From positions 62,001 through 126,000 of the forward strand of contig NZ_RCHJ01000020.1 in the NCBI RefSeq assembly GCF_004011805.1: a stretch of DNA of 64,000 nucleotides, in the 5' to 3' direction. The stretch's first letter is position 1. Every line of letters starts with the position of its first letter. Source of the DNA: Piscinibacter defluvii (GTDB lineage: Bacteria > Pseudomonadota > Gammaproteobacteria > Burkholderiales > Burkholderiaceae_C). Positions 20,440-29,882 of this stretch are shown here, one piece after another. The notes below the pieces were generated by a model. It made no database searches, was not told the origin of the DNA, and saw nothing but the letters and a program-made list of their open reading frames with translations. A program made the position numbers and the translations under genes.

Positions 20440-21123
20440 ATGATGAGCGCCGACGTCCTGACCCCGCCGCGCCTGACCGACAGCCAGAAGCACCGGCTGG
20501 ACACGCACGGCTACGTGATCATCGACGACTTCCTGCCGCCCGAGCTGTACCAGCGCCTGCTGGCCGACCTGAAGGGCGGCGAGGCGAAGATCCAGTACCA
20601 GCTGCGCCCGGCCCACTACAGCCATGTGTTCGCCTCGGAGATCGGCACCCTGCCGCGCCCGGACGAGCCCTACATCGCCAAGTTCTCGCTGATCCGCGAG
20701 CAGGAGCGCCTGGCCAGCCTGCAGGAGGTGTTCCACGCGCACCTCGCGCCGGTGCTCAAGGAGGCCAGCGCCGGCGCGGCGCGCTGGGCCCTGTTCCCCG
20801 GCGCGGTGCGGGTGCGCGGCGGCGACGTCTACCGCGCCCACCAGGACGGCTACGCGGGCATCGTCGGCTACAGCCTGTTCATCAACGAAGGCTGGTGCTG
20901 GGACTACGGCGGCATCCTCACCTACGTGCGCGACGACGACACGGCCGAGCCGATCTTCCCGCGCAGCAACCGGCTGCTGCTGCGCAACGAGAAGTTCCGC
21001 CACTTCCACTTCCTGAACACCGTCGAACAGCATTGCCCCAGGGAGCAGTACATCGTGCTCGGGTGGGCCGACGCGGTGGCGGGCGAGACCTCTGCGGTGC
21101 GCGGCGCGTACCACGAGTTCTGA
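20440..21123 (+). CDS. Fe(II)/2-oxoglutarate-dependent oxygenase (prolyl-hydroxylase-like)
   Basis: This is a 227-residue double-stranded beta-helix enzyme. The first iron ligands are H134 and D136 in YRAHQDGYAG. A distal histidine lies in FHFLNTVEQHC, followed by YIVLGWAD where the 2-oxoglutarate contact is expected. The N-terminal GYVIIDDFLPPELYQRLL is the usual opening of this superfamily. The ATG follows AGAGGGAGA. The stop lies 2 bp before the next oxygenase gene. It may hydroxylate a sugar or a peptide; the substrate is not shown. Confidence 0.78.
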   Translation: MMSADVLTPPRLTDSQKHRLDTHGYVIIDDFLPPELYQRLLADLKGGEAKIQYQLRPAHYSHVFASEIGTLPRPDEPYIAKFSLIREQERLASLQEVFHAHLAPVLKEASAGAARWALFPGAVRVRGGDVYRAHQDGYAGIVGYSLFINEGWCWDYGGILTYVRDDDTAEPIFPRSNRLLLRNEKFRHFHFLNTVEQHCPREQYIVLGWADAVAGETSAVRGAYHEF

Positions 21124-21125
21124 GC

Positions 21126-21983
21126 ATGAGCACCGCCGCCCTGGCCCGCGACGCGGCGCCTGCCCTGCCCCTGCCCGCGCTCGACGAAGCGGCGCTGGCC
21201 GCGCGCTACGAGCAGCAGGGTTATCTGCACCTGCCGGGCATCGTGTCGGCCAGCACGGTGCGCCGCCTCGGCGCGCTGCTGTACGGCGAGTTCGCTCGCC
21301 TGGCCGAGGACTTCCGGCAGCACACCGGCGCGCGGCTGGACGATGCGGCCGAGCTGGCCGACTTCCTCGCGCGCCAGGGCGACCTGGACGCCTGGTTCCT
21401 GGCCCAGCCGCGCGACATGCAGCACCTGATGCGCGGCGAGTTCCCGCTCGAGGTGCGCCAGCGCGACGAGCTGCGCCTGCTGGCCGGCGAGGCCGCGCTC
21501 ACCGGCACGCTGCGCCGCCTGATCGGCAGCCCCACCCTGCGGCTGCACTTCCCGCCGATGCTGCGCTTCAAGGTGCCGGGCGTGAACCGCTCCGAGGTGC
21601 CGCTGCACCAGGACGGCCCCTACTTCCCGCACATCCACGAGTTCGCCACCGTGTGGCTGCCGTTCTGCACCATCGACGAGGCCTGCGGCGGCGTCAACGT
21701 GCTGGAGGGCTCGCACCGGCTCGGGCCGCTGCGCCACGGCCAGGCCACGCTGTGGGGCAACTACGTCGATGCCGAAGCCGGCCACGCGCGCTTCACCGAC
21801 CGCCACATCGAGATGGAGCCGGGCGACGCGCTGATCTTCGGCCCGCACCTGCTGCACTACAGCCACCCCAACACCTCGACGCGCGTGCGCTGCAGCATCG
21901 ACAGCCGCTGGTTCGGCGCGAGCACGAGCAGTTCGCGCCAGTACTACGACGTGGAGCGCGGCGAACTCGTGCGCGCGTTCTGA
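21126..21983 (+). CDS. PhyH-family Fe(II)/2-oxoglutarate dioxygenase
   Basis: This 285-residue protein has the phytanoyl-CoA dioxygenase fold. It shows GYLHLPGIVSASTVRRLG, the ligands H161/D163 in PLHQDGPYF, TVWLPFCTIDEACGGVNVLEG and the distal His/Arg region LLHYSHPNTSTRVRCS. It is complete and tightly packed with the oxygenase before it and the methyltransferase after it. PhyH enzymes in glycan clusters can hydroxylate or desaturate sugars or lipid carriers. Which one applies here is unknown. Confidence 0.82.
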   Translation: MSTAALARDAAPALPLPALDEAALAARYEQQGYLHLPGIVSASTVRRLGALLYGEFARLAEDFRQHTGARLDDAAELADFLARQGDLDAWFLAQPRDMQHLMRGEFPLEVRQRDELRLLAGEAALTGTLRRLIGSPTLRLHFPPMLRFKVPGVNRSEVPLHQDGPYFPHIHEFATVWLPFCTIDEACGGVNVLEGSHRLGPLRHGQATLWGNYVDAEAGHARFTDRHIEMEPGDALIFGPHLLHYSHPNTSTRVRCSIDSRWFGASTSSSRQYYDVERGELVRAF

Positions 21984-22002
21984 CTTCCCGGAGGACGACC
22001 CC

Positions 22003-22812
22003 ATGACGACCGAGACCCTGGAACGCGACCAGACCCGCGAGAAGACCCAGCGCCAGTACGACGGCCGCGCCAACTTCCGCGCCGACGACGACATCGAGGC
22101 CCTGCTCGAGGAGCACTTCGAGCGCCACGGCGTCACCAAGCGCGAGATCTGCCGCAACTTCCAGATCTACTCGCGGCGTGTGTTCCAGAAGCGCTACCTG
22201 GCGCACTACGAACTCTTCCGCCGCACCATCGAGCTGCCGGGCGACATCGTCGAGCTGGGCGTCTACCGCGGCGCCTCGCTGATGAACTGGGCCAACTTCC
22301 TCGAGGTGCGCTGCATGGGCGACCGCGCCAAGCAGGTGATCGGCTTCGACAACTGGCAGGGCTTCACCGAGTTCGCCCCGGAGGACGGCGGCGAGGACCT
22401 GCGCGTCAACAAGGTGATCGGCGGCTACAACGGCGGCGAGTTCAAGGCCATCCTCGAGGAGGCGATCGCCATCTACGACCGCGACCGCTTCATCCCCTAC
22501 AAGCCGCGCATCGTGCTGGTGGACGGCCAGATCGAGCAGAGCGTGCCGCGTTTCGTGCGCGAGCAGCCCGGCCTGCGCATCAGCCTGCTGCACGTGGACT
22601 GCGACCTGTACCGTCCGACGCGCGTGGCGCTGGAGGAACTCTGGCCGCGCATCGTCACCGGCGGCGTGCTGGTGCTGGACGACTACGGCGTGCGCCCCTG
22701 GGAGGGCGAGAGCCGCGCGGCCGACGAGTTCTTCATGGACAAGGGCATCGTGCTCAAGCGCTTCGACTGGGCCCACTGCCCCGGCGCCTACGCCGTCAAG
22801 GGCGAGCGCTGA
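22003..22812 (+). CDS. TylF-like methyltransferase
   Basis: This 269-residue protein is a second TylF/macrocin-type methyltransferase. Motif I is DIVELGVYRGASLMNW, followed by QVIGFDNWQGF, LLHVDCDLYRPT and the metal site VLVLDDYGV. The ribosome binding site is GGAGGA at good spacing. It is clearly diverged from the 19658 gene rather than a recent copy. Two methyltransferases suggest two methylated positions on the product. Confidence 0.85.
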   Translation: MTTETLERDQTREKTQRQYDGRANFRADDDIEALLEEHFERHGVTKREICRNFQIYSRRVFQKRYLAHYELFRRTIELPGDIVELGVYRGASLMNWANFLEVRCMGDRAKQVIGFDNWQGFTEFAPEDGGEDLRVNKVIGGYNGGEFKAILEEAIAIYDRDRFIPYKPRIVLVDGQIEQSVPRFVREQPGLRISLLHVDCDLYRPTRVALEELWPRIVTGGVLVLDDYGVRPWEGESRAADEFFMDKGIVLKRFDWAHCPGAYAVKGER

Positions 22813-22825
22813 TACAACGTCGCCG

Positions 22826-23767
22826 ATGATCGACCAGGACAGCCTCGTCTACGTGGCCGGCCACCGCGGCATGGTCGGCTCGGCGCTGGTGCGTGCGCTG
22901 CGCGCGCGCGGCTACCACCGTGTGCTGACGCGCACACGCGACGAGCTCGACCTGCTCGACCAGCGCGCGGTGTTCGACTTCCTCGCCGCGCACCGGCCGC
23001 AGTATGTGTTCGTCGCCGCGGCCAGGGTCGGCGGCATCGAGGCCAACCGCACGCAACCGGCCGAGTTCCTGTTCCAGAACCTGCAGATCGCGGCCAACCT
23101 GATCGAAGGGGCGCACCGCGCCGGCATCGCGTCGCTGATGTACTTCGCCTCGAACTGCATCTACCCGCGCGACTGCGTGCAGCCGATGCCCGAGAGCGCG
23201 CTGCTGACCGGCGCGCTCGAGCCCACCAACGAGGCCTATGCGGTCGCCAAGATCGCCGGGCTCAAGCTCGCCGAGGCGCACCGCCTGCAGCATGGCCGCG
23301 CCTACGTGAGCGTGATGCCGGCCAGCCTGTACGGCCCGAACGACAACTACACGCCCGGCCAGAGCCACGTGCTGCCGGCGCTGCTGCGCCGCGCCCACGA
23401 GGCGCGCGAGCGCGGCGCTGCCGAGCTGCTGGTGTGGGGCAGCGGCACCCCGCGGCGCGAGTTCCTCTACGTCGACGACCTGGCGCAGGCCTGCGTGATG
23501 CTGGCCGAGACGGGTTATGCGGATGCGCCGCTGAACATCGGCTGCGGTTCGGACCTCTCGATCCGCGAGCTGGCGCAGGCCGTCGTCGCGACGGTCGGCT
23601 TCGAGGGCGCCCTGGTGTTCGATGCCAGCAAGCCCGACGGCATGCCGCGCAAGCTGCTCGACTCCAGCCGCATCAACGCGCTCGGCTGGCGCCCGACGGT
23701 GGGCCTGCGCGAGGGCCTGGCGCGCGCCTACGCCTGCGCCCCCTGGCGCAGCACGACCACCGCCTGA
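22826..23767 (+). CDS. fcl: GDP-L-fucose synthase-like reductase/epimerase
   Basis: This 313-residue short-chain dehydrogenase converts GDP-4-keto-6-deoxy-mannose to GDP-fucose in the known family. The NADP-binding motif is VAGHRGMVGSA at the N-terminus and the catalytic YAVAK gives Y138/K142. FASNCIYPRDCVQPMPE and MPASLYGPNDNY are family signatures. No gmd (GDP-mannose 4,6-dehydratase) is in the window. The 3' end overlaps the convergent RlmN-like gene by 40 bp. Confidence 0.9.
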   Translation: MIDQDSLVYVAGHRGMVGSALVRALRARGYHRVLTRTRDELDLLDQRAVFDFLAAHRPQYVFVAAARVGGIEANRTQPAEFLFQNLQIAANLIEGAHRAGIASLMYFASNCIYPRDCVQPMPESALLTGALEPTNEAYAVAKIAGLKLAEAHRLQHGRAYVSVMPASLYGPNDNYTPGQSHVLPALLRRAHEARERGAAELLVWGSGTPRREFLYVDDLAQACVMLAETGYADAPLNIGCGSDLSIRELAQAVVATVGFEGALVFDASKPDGMPRKLLDSSRINALGWRPTVGLREGLARAYACAPWRSTTTA

Positions 23768-24786
23768 GCGCGCGAGCGCAGCTGCCCGCAGCCCGCCTCC
23801 ACGTCCTGCCCGGCGGACTGGCGCATGCGCGTGAGCACGCCGCGCTGGTTCAGCCGCCGGAAGATCGCGGTGACACGCTCCTCGCTCGGGCGCCGGTACG
23901 GCAGCGGCTCGACGCGGTTCCAGGGGATCATGTTCAGGATCGCGTAGCGTCGCGCGAGCCGCGCCTCGAGCGCCTGCAGTTCGTCCTCGCCGTCGTTCAC
24001 GCCTTCGAGCAGCGTCCACTGCACCTGCAGCGGGTAGCCGGTGGCGCGCGCGTAGGCCAGGCCCTGCTCGAGCAGCTCGGCCGGCTCGAAGGCCGGCGCC
24101 TTGGGCAGCAGCTCGGCGCGCCGGCGCGCGTCCAGCGAGTGCAGCGAGAGCGCCAGCGCCGGCTTGACGCGGCCCTGCGGCAGGCGCTCGAACACCCGCC
24201 GGTCGCCGACGGTGGAGAACACCAGGTCCTTGTGGCCGATGCCCCCGAGCGTGCCCATCGCATCGATCGCCTCGAGCACGTTGTCGAGGTTGTGGGCCGG
24301 CTCGCCCATGCCCATGAAGACGACCTTCTTCACCGGCCGCAGCGTGCGCGCCAGGGCCAGCTGGGCGGCGATCTCCGCGCTGCCGAGTTGGCGCGTCAGG
24401 CCCTCCCGCCCGGTCATGCAGAAGCCGCAGGCCACCGCGCAGCCCACCTGCGTGGAGACGCACAGCCCGCCGCGCGGCAACAGCACGCTCTCCACCGTGC
24501 GGCCATCGTGCAGCGCGACGAGCAGCCGCTCGGAGCCGTCGGCGGCCGGGTGGCGCGAGTGCAGGCACGCCAGCGTCGCGAGTTCGTCGGCGAGCGCCGG
24601 CAGCGCCTCGCGCAGCGCGAGCGGCAGGAAGTGCTCCGGCCGGCGCCGGCCCGACGCCAGCGCGCGCGCCTGCAGCCAGCGGCGCAGCACCTGCTCCTCG
24701 TGCGGCGGCTTGGCGTCGAGCGCGCGCAACCGGTCACGCAATTCGTCGATGTGCTGGGCGCGAACCCGGTACGCGGTCTGGGTCAT
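23728..24786 (-). CDS. RlmN-family radical SAM RNA methyltransferase
   Basis: This 352-residue protein shows the radical SAM cluster motif CAVACGFC, preceded by GGLCVSTQVG (equivalent of Cys118) and followed by FMGMGEPAHNLDNV. The methyl-carrying C-terminal cysteine is in SAGQDVEAGCGQL. These match RlmN, which methylates A2503 of 23S rRNA and A37 of some tRNAs. The motif FCMTGREGLTRQL differs from the usual FCATG, and the protein is shorter than most RlmN. It may be a paralogue beside a canonical rlmN elsewhere. The start is the ATG at 24786, which leaves about 40 bp to the divergent kinase gene. Confidence 0.82.
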   Translation of the reverse strand: MTQTAYRVRAQHIDELRDRLRALDAKPPHEEQVLRRWLQARALASGRRRPEHFLPLALREALPALADELATLACLHSRHPAADGSERLLVALHDGRTVESVLLPRGGLCVSTQVGCAVACGFCMTGREGLTRQLGSAEIAAQLALARTLRPVKKVVFMGMGEPAHNLDNVLEAIDAMGTLGGIGHKDLVFSTVGDRRVFERLPQGRVKPALALSLHSLDARRRAELLPKAPAFEPAELLEQGLAYARATGYPLQVQWTLLEGVNDGEDELQALEARLARRYAILNMIPWNRVEPLPYRRPSEERVTAIFRRLNQRGVLTRMRQSAGQDVEAGCGQLRSRAQAVVVLRQGAQA

Positions 24787-24827
24787 GGCATTTATGATCG
24801 CCGAAACAGAGGGTTGGGGGCTCGACA

Positions 24828-27665
24828 GTGGGCATGAGGCTCCTGCGTGGCATGGTCGGAATCGTGGGCCTGCTGTTGCTGGCAACGGGATGGGCGACCA
24901 CCTCCGCCACCGAGAGTACACCGCTGCCCCTGAACGACGAGCAGCGCGCCTGGGTTGCGGCGCATCCGGTGCTCACGGCCAGCTTCGTGCGCATCCCGAT
25001 CCCGCCGCTGCAGTCCTGGACGCCCGATGGCCGGCTCGAGGGCATCGCCGCCGACTACCTCGCGCTGGTGGGGCGCCGCACCGGGCTGACGATCCGCCCG
25101 GTGATCGGCAAGACGCTGGCCGAACGCGACGCCCATTTCGTCGAGCGGCGTGCCGAGCTGCTGCCGCTGCTGCTGGACGGCGACCCGGTGGGCCGCCACG
25201 CGCTGGCCACGCGGCACTTCTTCCGCGCCCCGGCGGTGTGGGTCACGCGGCGCGACGACACCGAGTTCTCGGCGCGCGGCAACCTGGGAGGCCAACGGGT
25301 GGTGACGACCGGCGGCTCGGCCTTCGAGGCCTGGATCCGCCAGCGCTACCCGGATGCGCGCATCCAGACCGTCGCCTCCCCGCTCGAGGAACTGCATGCG
25401 GTGGCCGAAGGCCGCGCCGACCTGCGCATGGGCCAGCTGCCGTCGACCACCTACGCGATCGAGACCCATCTGCTGGCCAACCTCAGCGTGCGCGCCATCG
25501 CCGACGGCGCGCCGTCGGCCTACGCGCTGGGCGTGCACCCGGAGCAGCGTGTGCTGCACTCGATCCTGGAGCTGGCGCTGGCCAGCATCACCCCGCAGGA
25601 GCACCAGGCCATCCTCGCCAAGTGGGTGCCGGCACGCCACCTGCTCGACATCGACGCGGCGGCCGTGCTGCTGAACGACGCCGAGCGGCGCTGGGCGCGC
25701 GCCCATCCCGGCGTGCGCGCCGCCTACGACCGCAGCTTCGCCCCCTTCACGCTGGAGAGCGGCCGGCAGATGCAGGGCCTGGGCGCAGACCTGCTGCGCA
25801 GCGCGCTGCGGCACGTGGGCATGGCGGTGACGCAGGAGCTGCCGGGCACCGGGGCCGAGGCCGAGGCGGCGCTGGTGGCCGGCCAGGCCGACCTCGTCGT
25901 CGCCACCCCGCGCAGCGACGAACGGCGCGACGACCTGATCTACGTCGGCCCCTGGTCGAGCAGCCCGACGGCCATCGTGACACGCAGCGATGCCGGCGGG
26001 CCGTTCCAGCTCGGCGACCTGGCGGGTCGCAGCGTGGCCGTCTCGGCGCGCTACGCGCTCGTGCCGACGCTCAAGCGGCGCCATCCCGGCATCGGCGTCG
26101 TGGAGCACGGCTCCCTGGAGGCGGCGCTGGCCAGCGTGCGTGCCGGCCGTGCGGCGGCGGCTCTGGGCGACTTCCAGGTCATGTCCCAGCTCGTGCAGCG
26201 CGACCACCCCGGCGTGCTCACCATCAGCGGCACCGTCGCCGACGGCGACAGCGAGCTGTTCTTCGCGGTGCGTCGCGACCAGCCCGAGCTCGCGCGGGTG
26301 CTGGGCAAGGCGCTCGAGTCGCTGTCCGAGAGCGAACGGGCGCCGCTGCGCCAGCGCTGGATGACGGCCCAGTACCGGCCCGGCTGGCGGCTCGACGAGG
26401 TGCTGCGCGTCGCGCTGCCGGTGCTGGCGGTGATGCTGCTGGCCGGCGCGCTGATCCAGCGCAGCAACCGGCGCCTGCGCCACGAGGTCGCGCAGCGGCG
26501 CGTCGCCGAGCAGGGCCTGGCCGACGCGCTGGCGCGCGAACGCGCGGCCTCGGAGGCCAAGAGCCGGTTCATCGCCTCGCTCAGCCACGAGGTGCGCAAC
26601 CCGCTGGGCGCGATCGTCAGCGCGGCGGGGCTGCTCGGCCAGCGCGCCGGCGATGCCGAGCAGCGTCGCCTGCTCGGCTCGATCCGCAGTGCCGGCGACG
26701 GGCTGCTGGAGCTGCTGTCGCGCACGCTGGACTTCAGCAAGGCCGAGGTCGGCGCACTGACGCTCAAGCCCGAGTGGCTGGATCCGCTGCCCTGGTGCCG
26801 GCGCGTCTGCGCCGCCTTCGAGCCGCTGGCGCAGGCGCGCGGGCTGGCCCTGCAGCTGCAGATCGACTGGCCGGCCGGCCGCGAGGCGCTGTTCGACGGC
26901 GTGCGCCTCGGCCAGGTGCTGAGCAACCTGCTGTCCAACGCGCTCAAGTTCACCGAGCGCGGCCACGTGGCCGTCCGCCTGGCGCTGGACGAACCGAACG
27001 CGCGCCTGCGTCTGGTGGTGCAGGACAGCGGCCCCGGCTTCGGCGCCGACGAGCAGGCCCTGCTGTTCCAGCCCTACTCGCAGCTGCCCTCCACGCGCGC
27101 GCGGCATGCCGGCGGCACCGGGCTCGGGCTGGCCCTGTGCAAGCAGATCGTCGCGCGCATGGACGGCCGCATCGCGGCGCACGGCGAGCCCGGCGTGGGC
27201 AGCCGCTTCGAGGTCGAGGTGCCGGTGCAGACCCGCGCCGCCGCCGCGGACCCCGCCGCGACGCCGGCCCCGCCGGGCTGGCCCAAGGGCGTGTGCGACG
27301 AGCCGGTGGTGCTGGTCGACGACGACCCGGTCGGCCTGATGGTGGCCAGCGAGCAGTTGCGCGCCGCCGGCTGCGCGGTGCAGGCCTTCGAGCATGCCGA
27401 GGAGGCGCTCGCGCAATGGCAGCGCCGGCCCGCCCGGCTGCTGATCACCGACTTCCACATGCCCGGGCTGGACGGCCAGGAACTGTGCCGGCAGATCCGC
27501 CAGCGCCCCGCCCCGCCCGGCGCGCGCCCGTGGATCATCGCGCTGACCGGCAGCGACGACCCGGACGTGCACGCACGTTGCCTGTCCAGCGGTGCCGACG
27601 AGGTGATGCTCAAGCCGCTGCAGATCGAGCGCCTGGTGGCGCGCCTGCAGCCGGCGCCCGGCTGA
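24828..27665 (+). CDS. BvgS/EvgS-like hybrid histidine kinase with two periplasmic SBP domains
   Basis: This 945-residue protein begins with a signal or membrane segment (LLRGMVGIVGLLLLATGWA). Two family-3 solute-binding-like (Venus flytrap) domains follow (about 40-260 and 280-500). A membrane helix lies at about 525-545, then HisKA with H587 in SLSHEVRNPLGA, the ATPase domain (NALKFTERGHV, GGTGLGLALCKQI) and a C-terminal receiver with D875 in LLITDFHMPGLDG. It lacks the PAS and HPt domains of BvgS, so a separate HPt or regulator is needed. The start is GTG at 24828 or ATG at 24834. No cognate regulator gene is adjacent. Confidence 0.92.
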   Translation: MGMRLLRGMVGIVGLLLLATGWATTSATESTPLPLNDEQRAWVAAHPVLTASFVRIPIPPLQSWTPDGRLEGIAADYLALVGRRTGLTIRPVIGKTLAERDAHFVERRAELLPLLLDGDPVGRHALATRHFFRAPAVWVTRRDDTEFSARGNLGGQRVVTTGGSAFEAWIRQRYPDARIQTVASPLEELHAVAEGRADLRMGQLPSTTYAIETHLLANLSVRAIADGAPSAYALGVHPEQRVLHSILELALASITPQEHQAILAKWVPARHLLDIDAAAVLLNDAERRWARAHPGVRAAYDRSFAPFTLESGRQMQGLGADLLRSALRHVGMAVTQELPGTGAEAEAALVAGQADLVVATPRSDERRDDLIYVGPWSSSPTAIVTRSDAGGPFQLGDLAGRSVAVSARYALVPTLKRRHPGIGVVEHGSLEAALASVRAGRAAAALGDFQVMSQLVQRDHPGVLTISGTVADGDSELFFAVRRDQPELARVLGKALESLSESERAPLRQRWMTAQYRPGWRLDEVLRVALPVLAVMLLAGALIQRSNRRLRHEVAQRRVAEQGLADALARERAASEAKSRFIASLSHEVRNPLGAIVSAAGLLGQRAGDAEQRRLLGSIRSAGDGLLELLSRTLDFSKAEVGALTLKPEWLDPLPWCRRVCAAFEPLAQARGLALQLQIDWPAGREALFDGVRLGQVLSNLLSNALKFTERGHVAVRLALDEPNARLRLVVQDSGPGFGADEQALLFQPYSQLPSTRARHAGGTGLGLALCKQIVARMDGRIAAHGEPGVGSRFEVEVPVQTRAAAADPAATPAPPGWPKGVCDEPVVLVDDDPVGLMVASEQLRAAGCAVQAFEHAEEALAQWQRRPARLLITDFHMPGLDGQELCRQIRQRPAPPGARPWIIALTGSDDPDVHARCLSSGADEVMLKPLQIERLVARLQPAPG

Positions 27666-27672
27666 ACCGGGA

Positions 27673-28083
27673 TCAGGGTTCCGGCCGCGTCGCGCGCAGC
27701 ACGCCGCGCCCCTCGGCATCCCGCAGTTCGAGGATGCCGTCGGGCCGCACGCGCGCGGTGGCGGCGAGTTCGAGGGCGGTCAGCACCCGGTCCTCCTGCT
27801 CGCGCTGCAGTTCGGGACAGAGCCGCCGCGTGGTGGCCACCGGGCCGATCTTCAGCCGGTCGCCCTCGAGCGTGTAGGCGGCGTTCAGCGTGTTGCAGCC
27901 GGTGTGGCCGGACAGCCGGCCGCCCGCCTCGAACACCAGCCGCGCGAAGCGCTTGTCGACCAGCGGTTCGGAGCGCGCCTGCGCGATCACCCATTCGCCG
28001 TCGACCGGGCGCCCGGGCGCCGGCGGCGCCGCGCAGGCAGCCTGCAGCAACGACACGACGACGACGGCCCAGCGACGATCCAT
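27673..28083 (-). CDS. META-domain lipoprotein
   Basis: This 136-residue protein has a lipoprotein signal with the lipobox LQAAC at about residues 13-17. The mature part is a META/HslJ-type domain: the opening GEWVIAQA, RLVFEAGGRLSGHTGCNTLNAAYTLEG and PELQREQEDRVLTAL are typical. Such lipoproteins are linked to envelope stress or heat and antibiotic tolerance (HslJ), but no exact function follows from sequence. It ends 7 bp from the convergent hybrid kinase. Confidence 0.82.
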   Translation of the reverse strand: MDRRWAVVVVSLLQAACAAPPAPGRPVDGEWVIAQARSEPLVDKRFARLVFEAGGRLSGHTGCNTLNAAYTLEGDRLKIGPVATTRRLCPELQREQEDRVLTALELAATARVRPDGILELRDAEGRGVLRATRPEP

Positions 28084-28136
28084 GCGCGACTCCCGGCGCG
28101 CCGGCGGCGCGCGCCGCGCAGTCTACCGGGCCACGC

Positions 28137-29828
28137 TCAGGACGACGGCAGCCGGAAACGCGCCACCTCGGCCGCCAGGCCGCGCGCCTGGTCCTGCATC
28201 GTCGTCGCGGCGCCGGCGGTCTGCTCCACCAGGCTGGCGTTCTGCTGCGTCATGCGGTCGAGCTCGGCGACGGCCTGGCCCACCTGGGCGATGCCCGAGC
28301 TCTGCTCGCGCGAACCGGTGGCGATGTCGGCCAGCAGCGCGTTGACACGCTGCGAGGCGGCCACGATGTCGTCCATGGTCGTGCCGGCCTGGCCGACCAC
28401 GGTGGCGCCGGCGCGCACCTGCTCGACGCTGCCGCCGATCAGGGACTTGATCTCGCGTGCCGCCTCGGCCGAGCGCTGCGCCAGCATGCGCACCTCGCCG
28501 GCCACCACGGCGAAGCCGCGCCCGTGCTCGCCGGCACGTGCCGCCTCGACGGCCGCGTTCAGCGCCAGGATGTTGGTCTGGAAGGCGATGCCGTCGATCG
28601 TGCCGATGATCTCGCCGATCCGTGCCGACGAGGCGCGGATCGCCTCCATCGTCTGCACCACCTCGCGCATCACCGCGCCGCCGCCGGCGGCGACCTCGGC
28701 GTTGTGCCCGGCCACGCGCGCCGCCTCGGCGGTGTGGTCGCTGGTCTGGCGCACCGTCGCACCGATCTGTTCCATCGACGCGGCCGACTGCTCCAGGTTG
28801 GCCGCCGCCTGCTCGGTGCGCGAGGACAGGTCCATCGCGCCCTGCGCGATCTCGCTGCTCGACTGCACGATGGTGTCGCTCGCGCCGCGCACCCGCTGGA
28901 CCATGCCACGCAGCGCCTCCTGCATCGCACGCAGCTCGAGCATCAGCTGGGCCGCCTCGTCGCGCCCCCAGGGCGAGGGCGAGGTGGTCAGGTCGCCCGA
29001 GGTCATCGCGCGCAGGTGCCGCCGTGTCTCCTTCAGTCCGCCGTCCATCACGCGGTAGAAGCTCAGGAACAGGTAGCCCGCCAGCAGCAGCGAAGCGCCG
29101 ATGATCGCCGCATCCACTGCCAGGCGGCGCAGCGCCGCGCTGCGCAGGTCGTCGACGTAGATGCCCGAGCCGATCACCCAGCCCCAGGGCTCGAAACCCT
29201 TCACGTAGGACACCTTGTCGACCGGCTTCTCGCTGCCCGGCCGCGGCCACTGGTAGGTGACGAAGCCCTGGCCGTCGCGCCGGACGGTCTCGACGAACGC
29301 GACGAACAGGGCCTTGCCGTTCGGATCCTTGATGCCGGCGGCGTCCTGTCCGTCGAGCTGCGGCTTGATCGGGTGCATCACGACACGCGGCTGCATGTCG
29401 TTGATCCAGAAGTACTCGTTGCCCTCGTAGCGCAGCCCGGCGATGGCCTGCTTCGCGCTGGCCTGGGCCTGCTCGCGGCTCAGCTTGCCGGCGCTCTCCT
29501 GCGCATGGGCCCAGACCAGCAGGCCGTGGGCCACCTCCACGTGCTGGCGTGTCGCATCCTCGCGCGCCTGCAGCGCGGTGGCCTCCTGCACCTTGAGCTG
29601 CCACCCAAGCAACCCGACCATCGGCAGCGCGAAGGCCAGCGAGATGATCAGCGCCTTGGCCGTGAAGCCGAGGTTGCGGAACAGCCGCACGCCGGGCGCC
29701 CAGAGGCCGTGGAAGGCGAAGAAGCTGGAATCGACCGGACGGTTCGTGGACGTGCTTGGCGAGGCTGGCACCGGATCACCCTGAGAACTGCCGACTCGTG
29801 ACGCGGCGATGGCACCATTTCGGCACAT
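28137..29828 (-). CDS. Methyl-accepting chemotaxis protein with Cache sensor
   Basis: As called this is 563 residues. Two membrane helices (about 58-76 and 236-256) flank a periplasmic single-Cache domain with [17 protein letters not shown] and [16 protein letters not shown] and a long signalling coiled coil follow. The highly conserved tip is [20 protein letters not shown], continuing into [17 protein letters not shown]. No C-terminal CheR/CheB tether pentapeptide is present. The start is uncertain: a sigma-28-like promoter at 29817-29844 would place the RNA start after the first ATG, which favours the GTG at 29771. Confidence 0.93.
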   Translation of the reverse strand: MCRNGAIAASRVGSSQGDPVPASPSTSTNRPVDSSFFAFHGLWAPGVRLFRNLGFTAKALIISLAFALPMVGLLGWQLKVQEATALQAREDATRQHVEVAHGLLVWAHAQESAGKLSREQAQASAKQAIAGLRYEGNEYFWINDMQPRVVMHPIKPQLDGQDAAGIKDPNGKALFVAFVETVRRDGQGFVTYQWPRPGSEKPVDKVSYVKGFEPWGWVIGSGIYVDDLRSAALRRLAVDAAIIGASLLLAGYLFLSFYRVMDGGLKETRRHLRAMTSGDLTTSPSPWGRDEAAQLMLELRAMQEALRGMVQRVRGASDTIVQSSSEIAQGAMDLSSRTEQAAANLEQSAASMEQIGATVRQTSDHTAEAARVAGHNAEVAAGGGAVMREVVQTMEAIRASSARIGEIIGTIDGIAFQTNILALNAAVEAARAGEHGRGFAVVAGEVRMLAQRSAEAAREIKSLIGGSVEQVRAGATVVGQAGTTMDDIVAASQRVNALLADIATGSREQSSGIAQVGQAVAELDRMTQQNASLVEQTAGAATTMQDQARGLAAEVARFRLPSS

Positions 29829-29844
29829 CCGGTCAGGAATTGAG
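29817..29844 (-). promoter_or_regulatory. Weak sigma-28-like promoter of the chemoreceptor gene
   Basis: The minus strand reads CTCAAT (29839-29844), 14 bp, GCCGAAAT (29817-29824). The match to CTCAAG/GCCGATAA is partial (one -35 and two -10 mismatches). Late flagellar expression of a receptor would make sense. Confidence 0.35.
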
Positions 29845-29882
29845 CCAGGGCAAGACCGGCCACGCGCGGTGGCCGCGCGGGC

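Noticed and set aside
24101..27877. 1258-codon plus-strand frame across the RlmN-like gene and the BvgS-like kinase
   Set aside because: It runs antisense to one clear gene and in the wrong frame of another, giving no recognisable domain.
29861..29880. GC hairpin (CGCGCGG-TGG-CCGCGCG) after the 29883 gene as a terminator
   Set aside because: No U-run follows on the minus strand, so intrinsic termination cannot be claimed.
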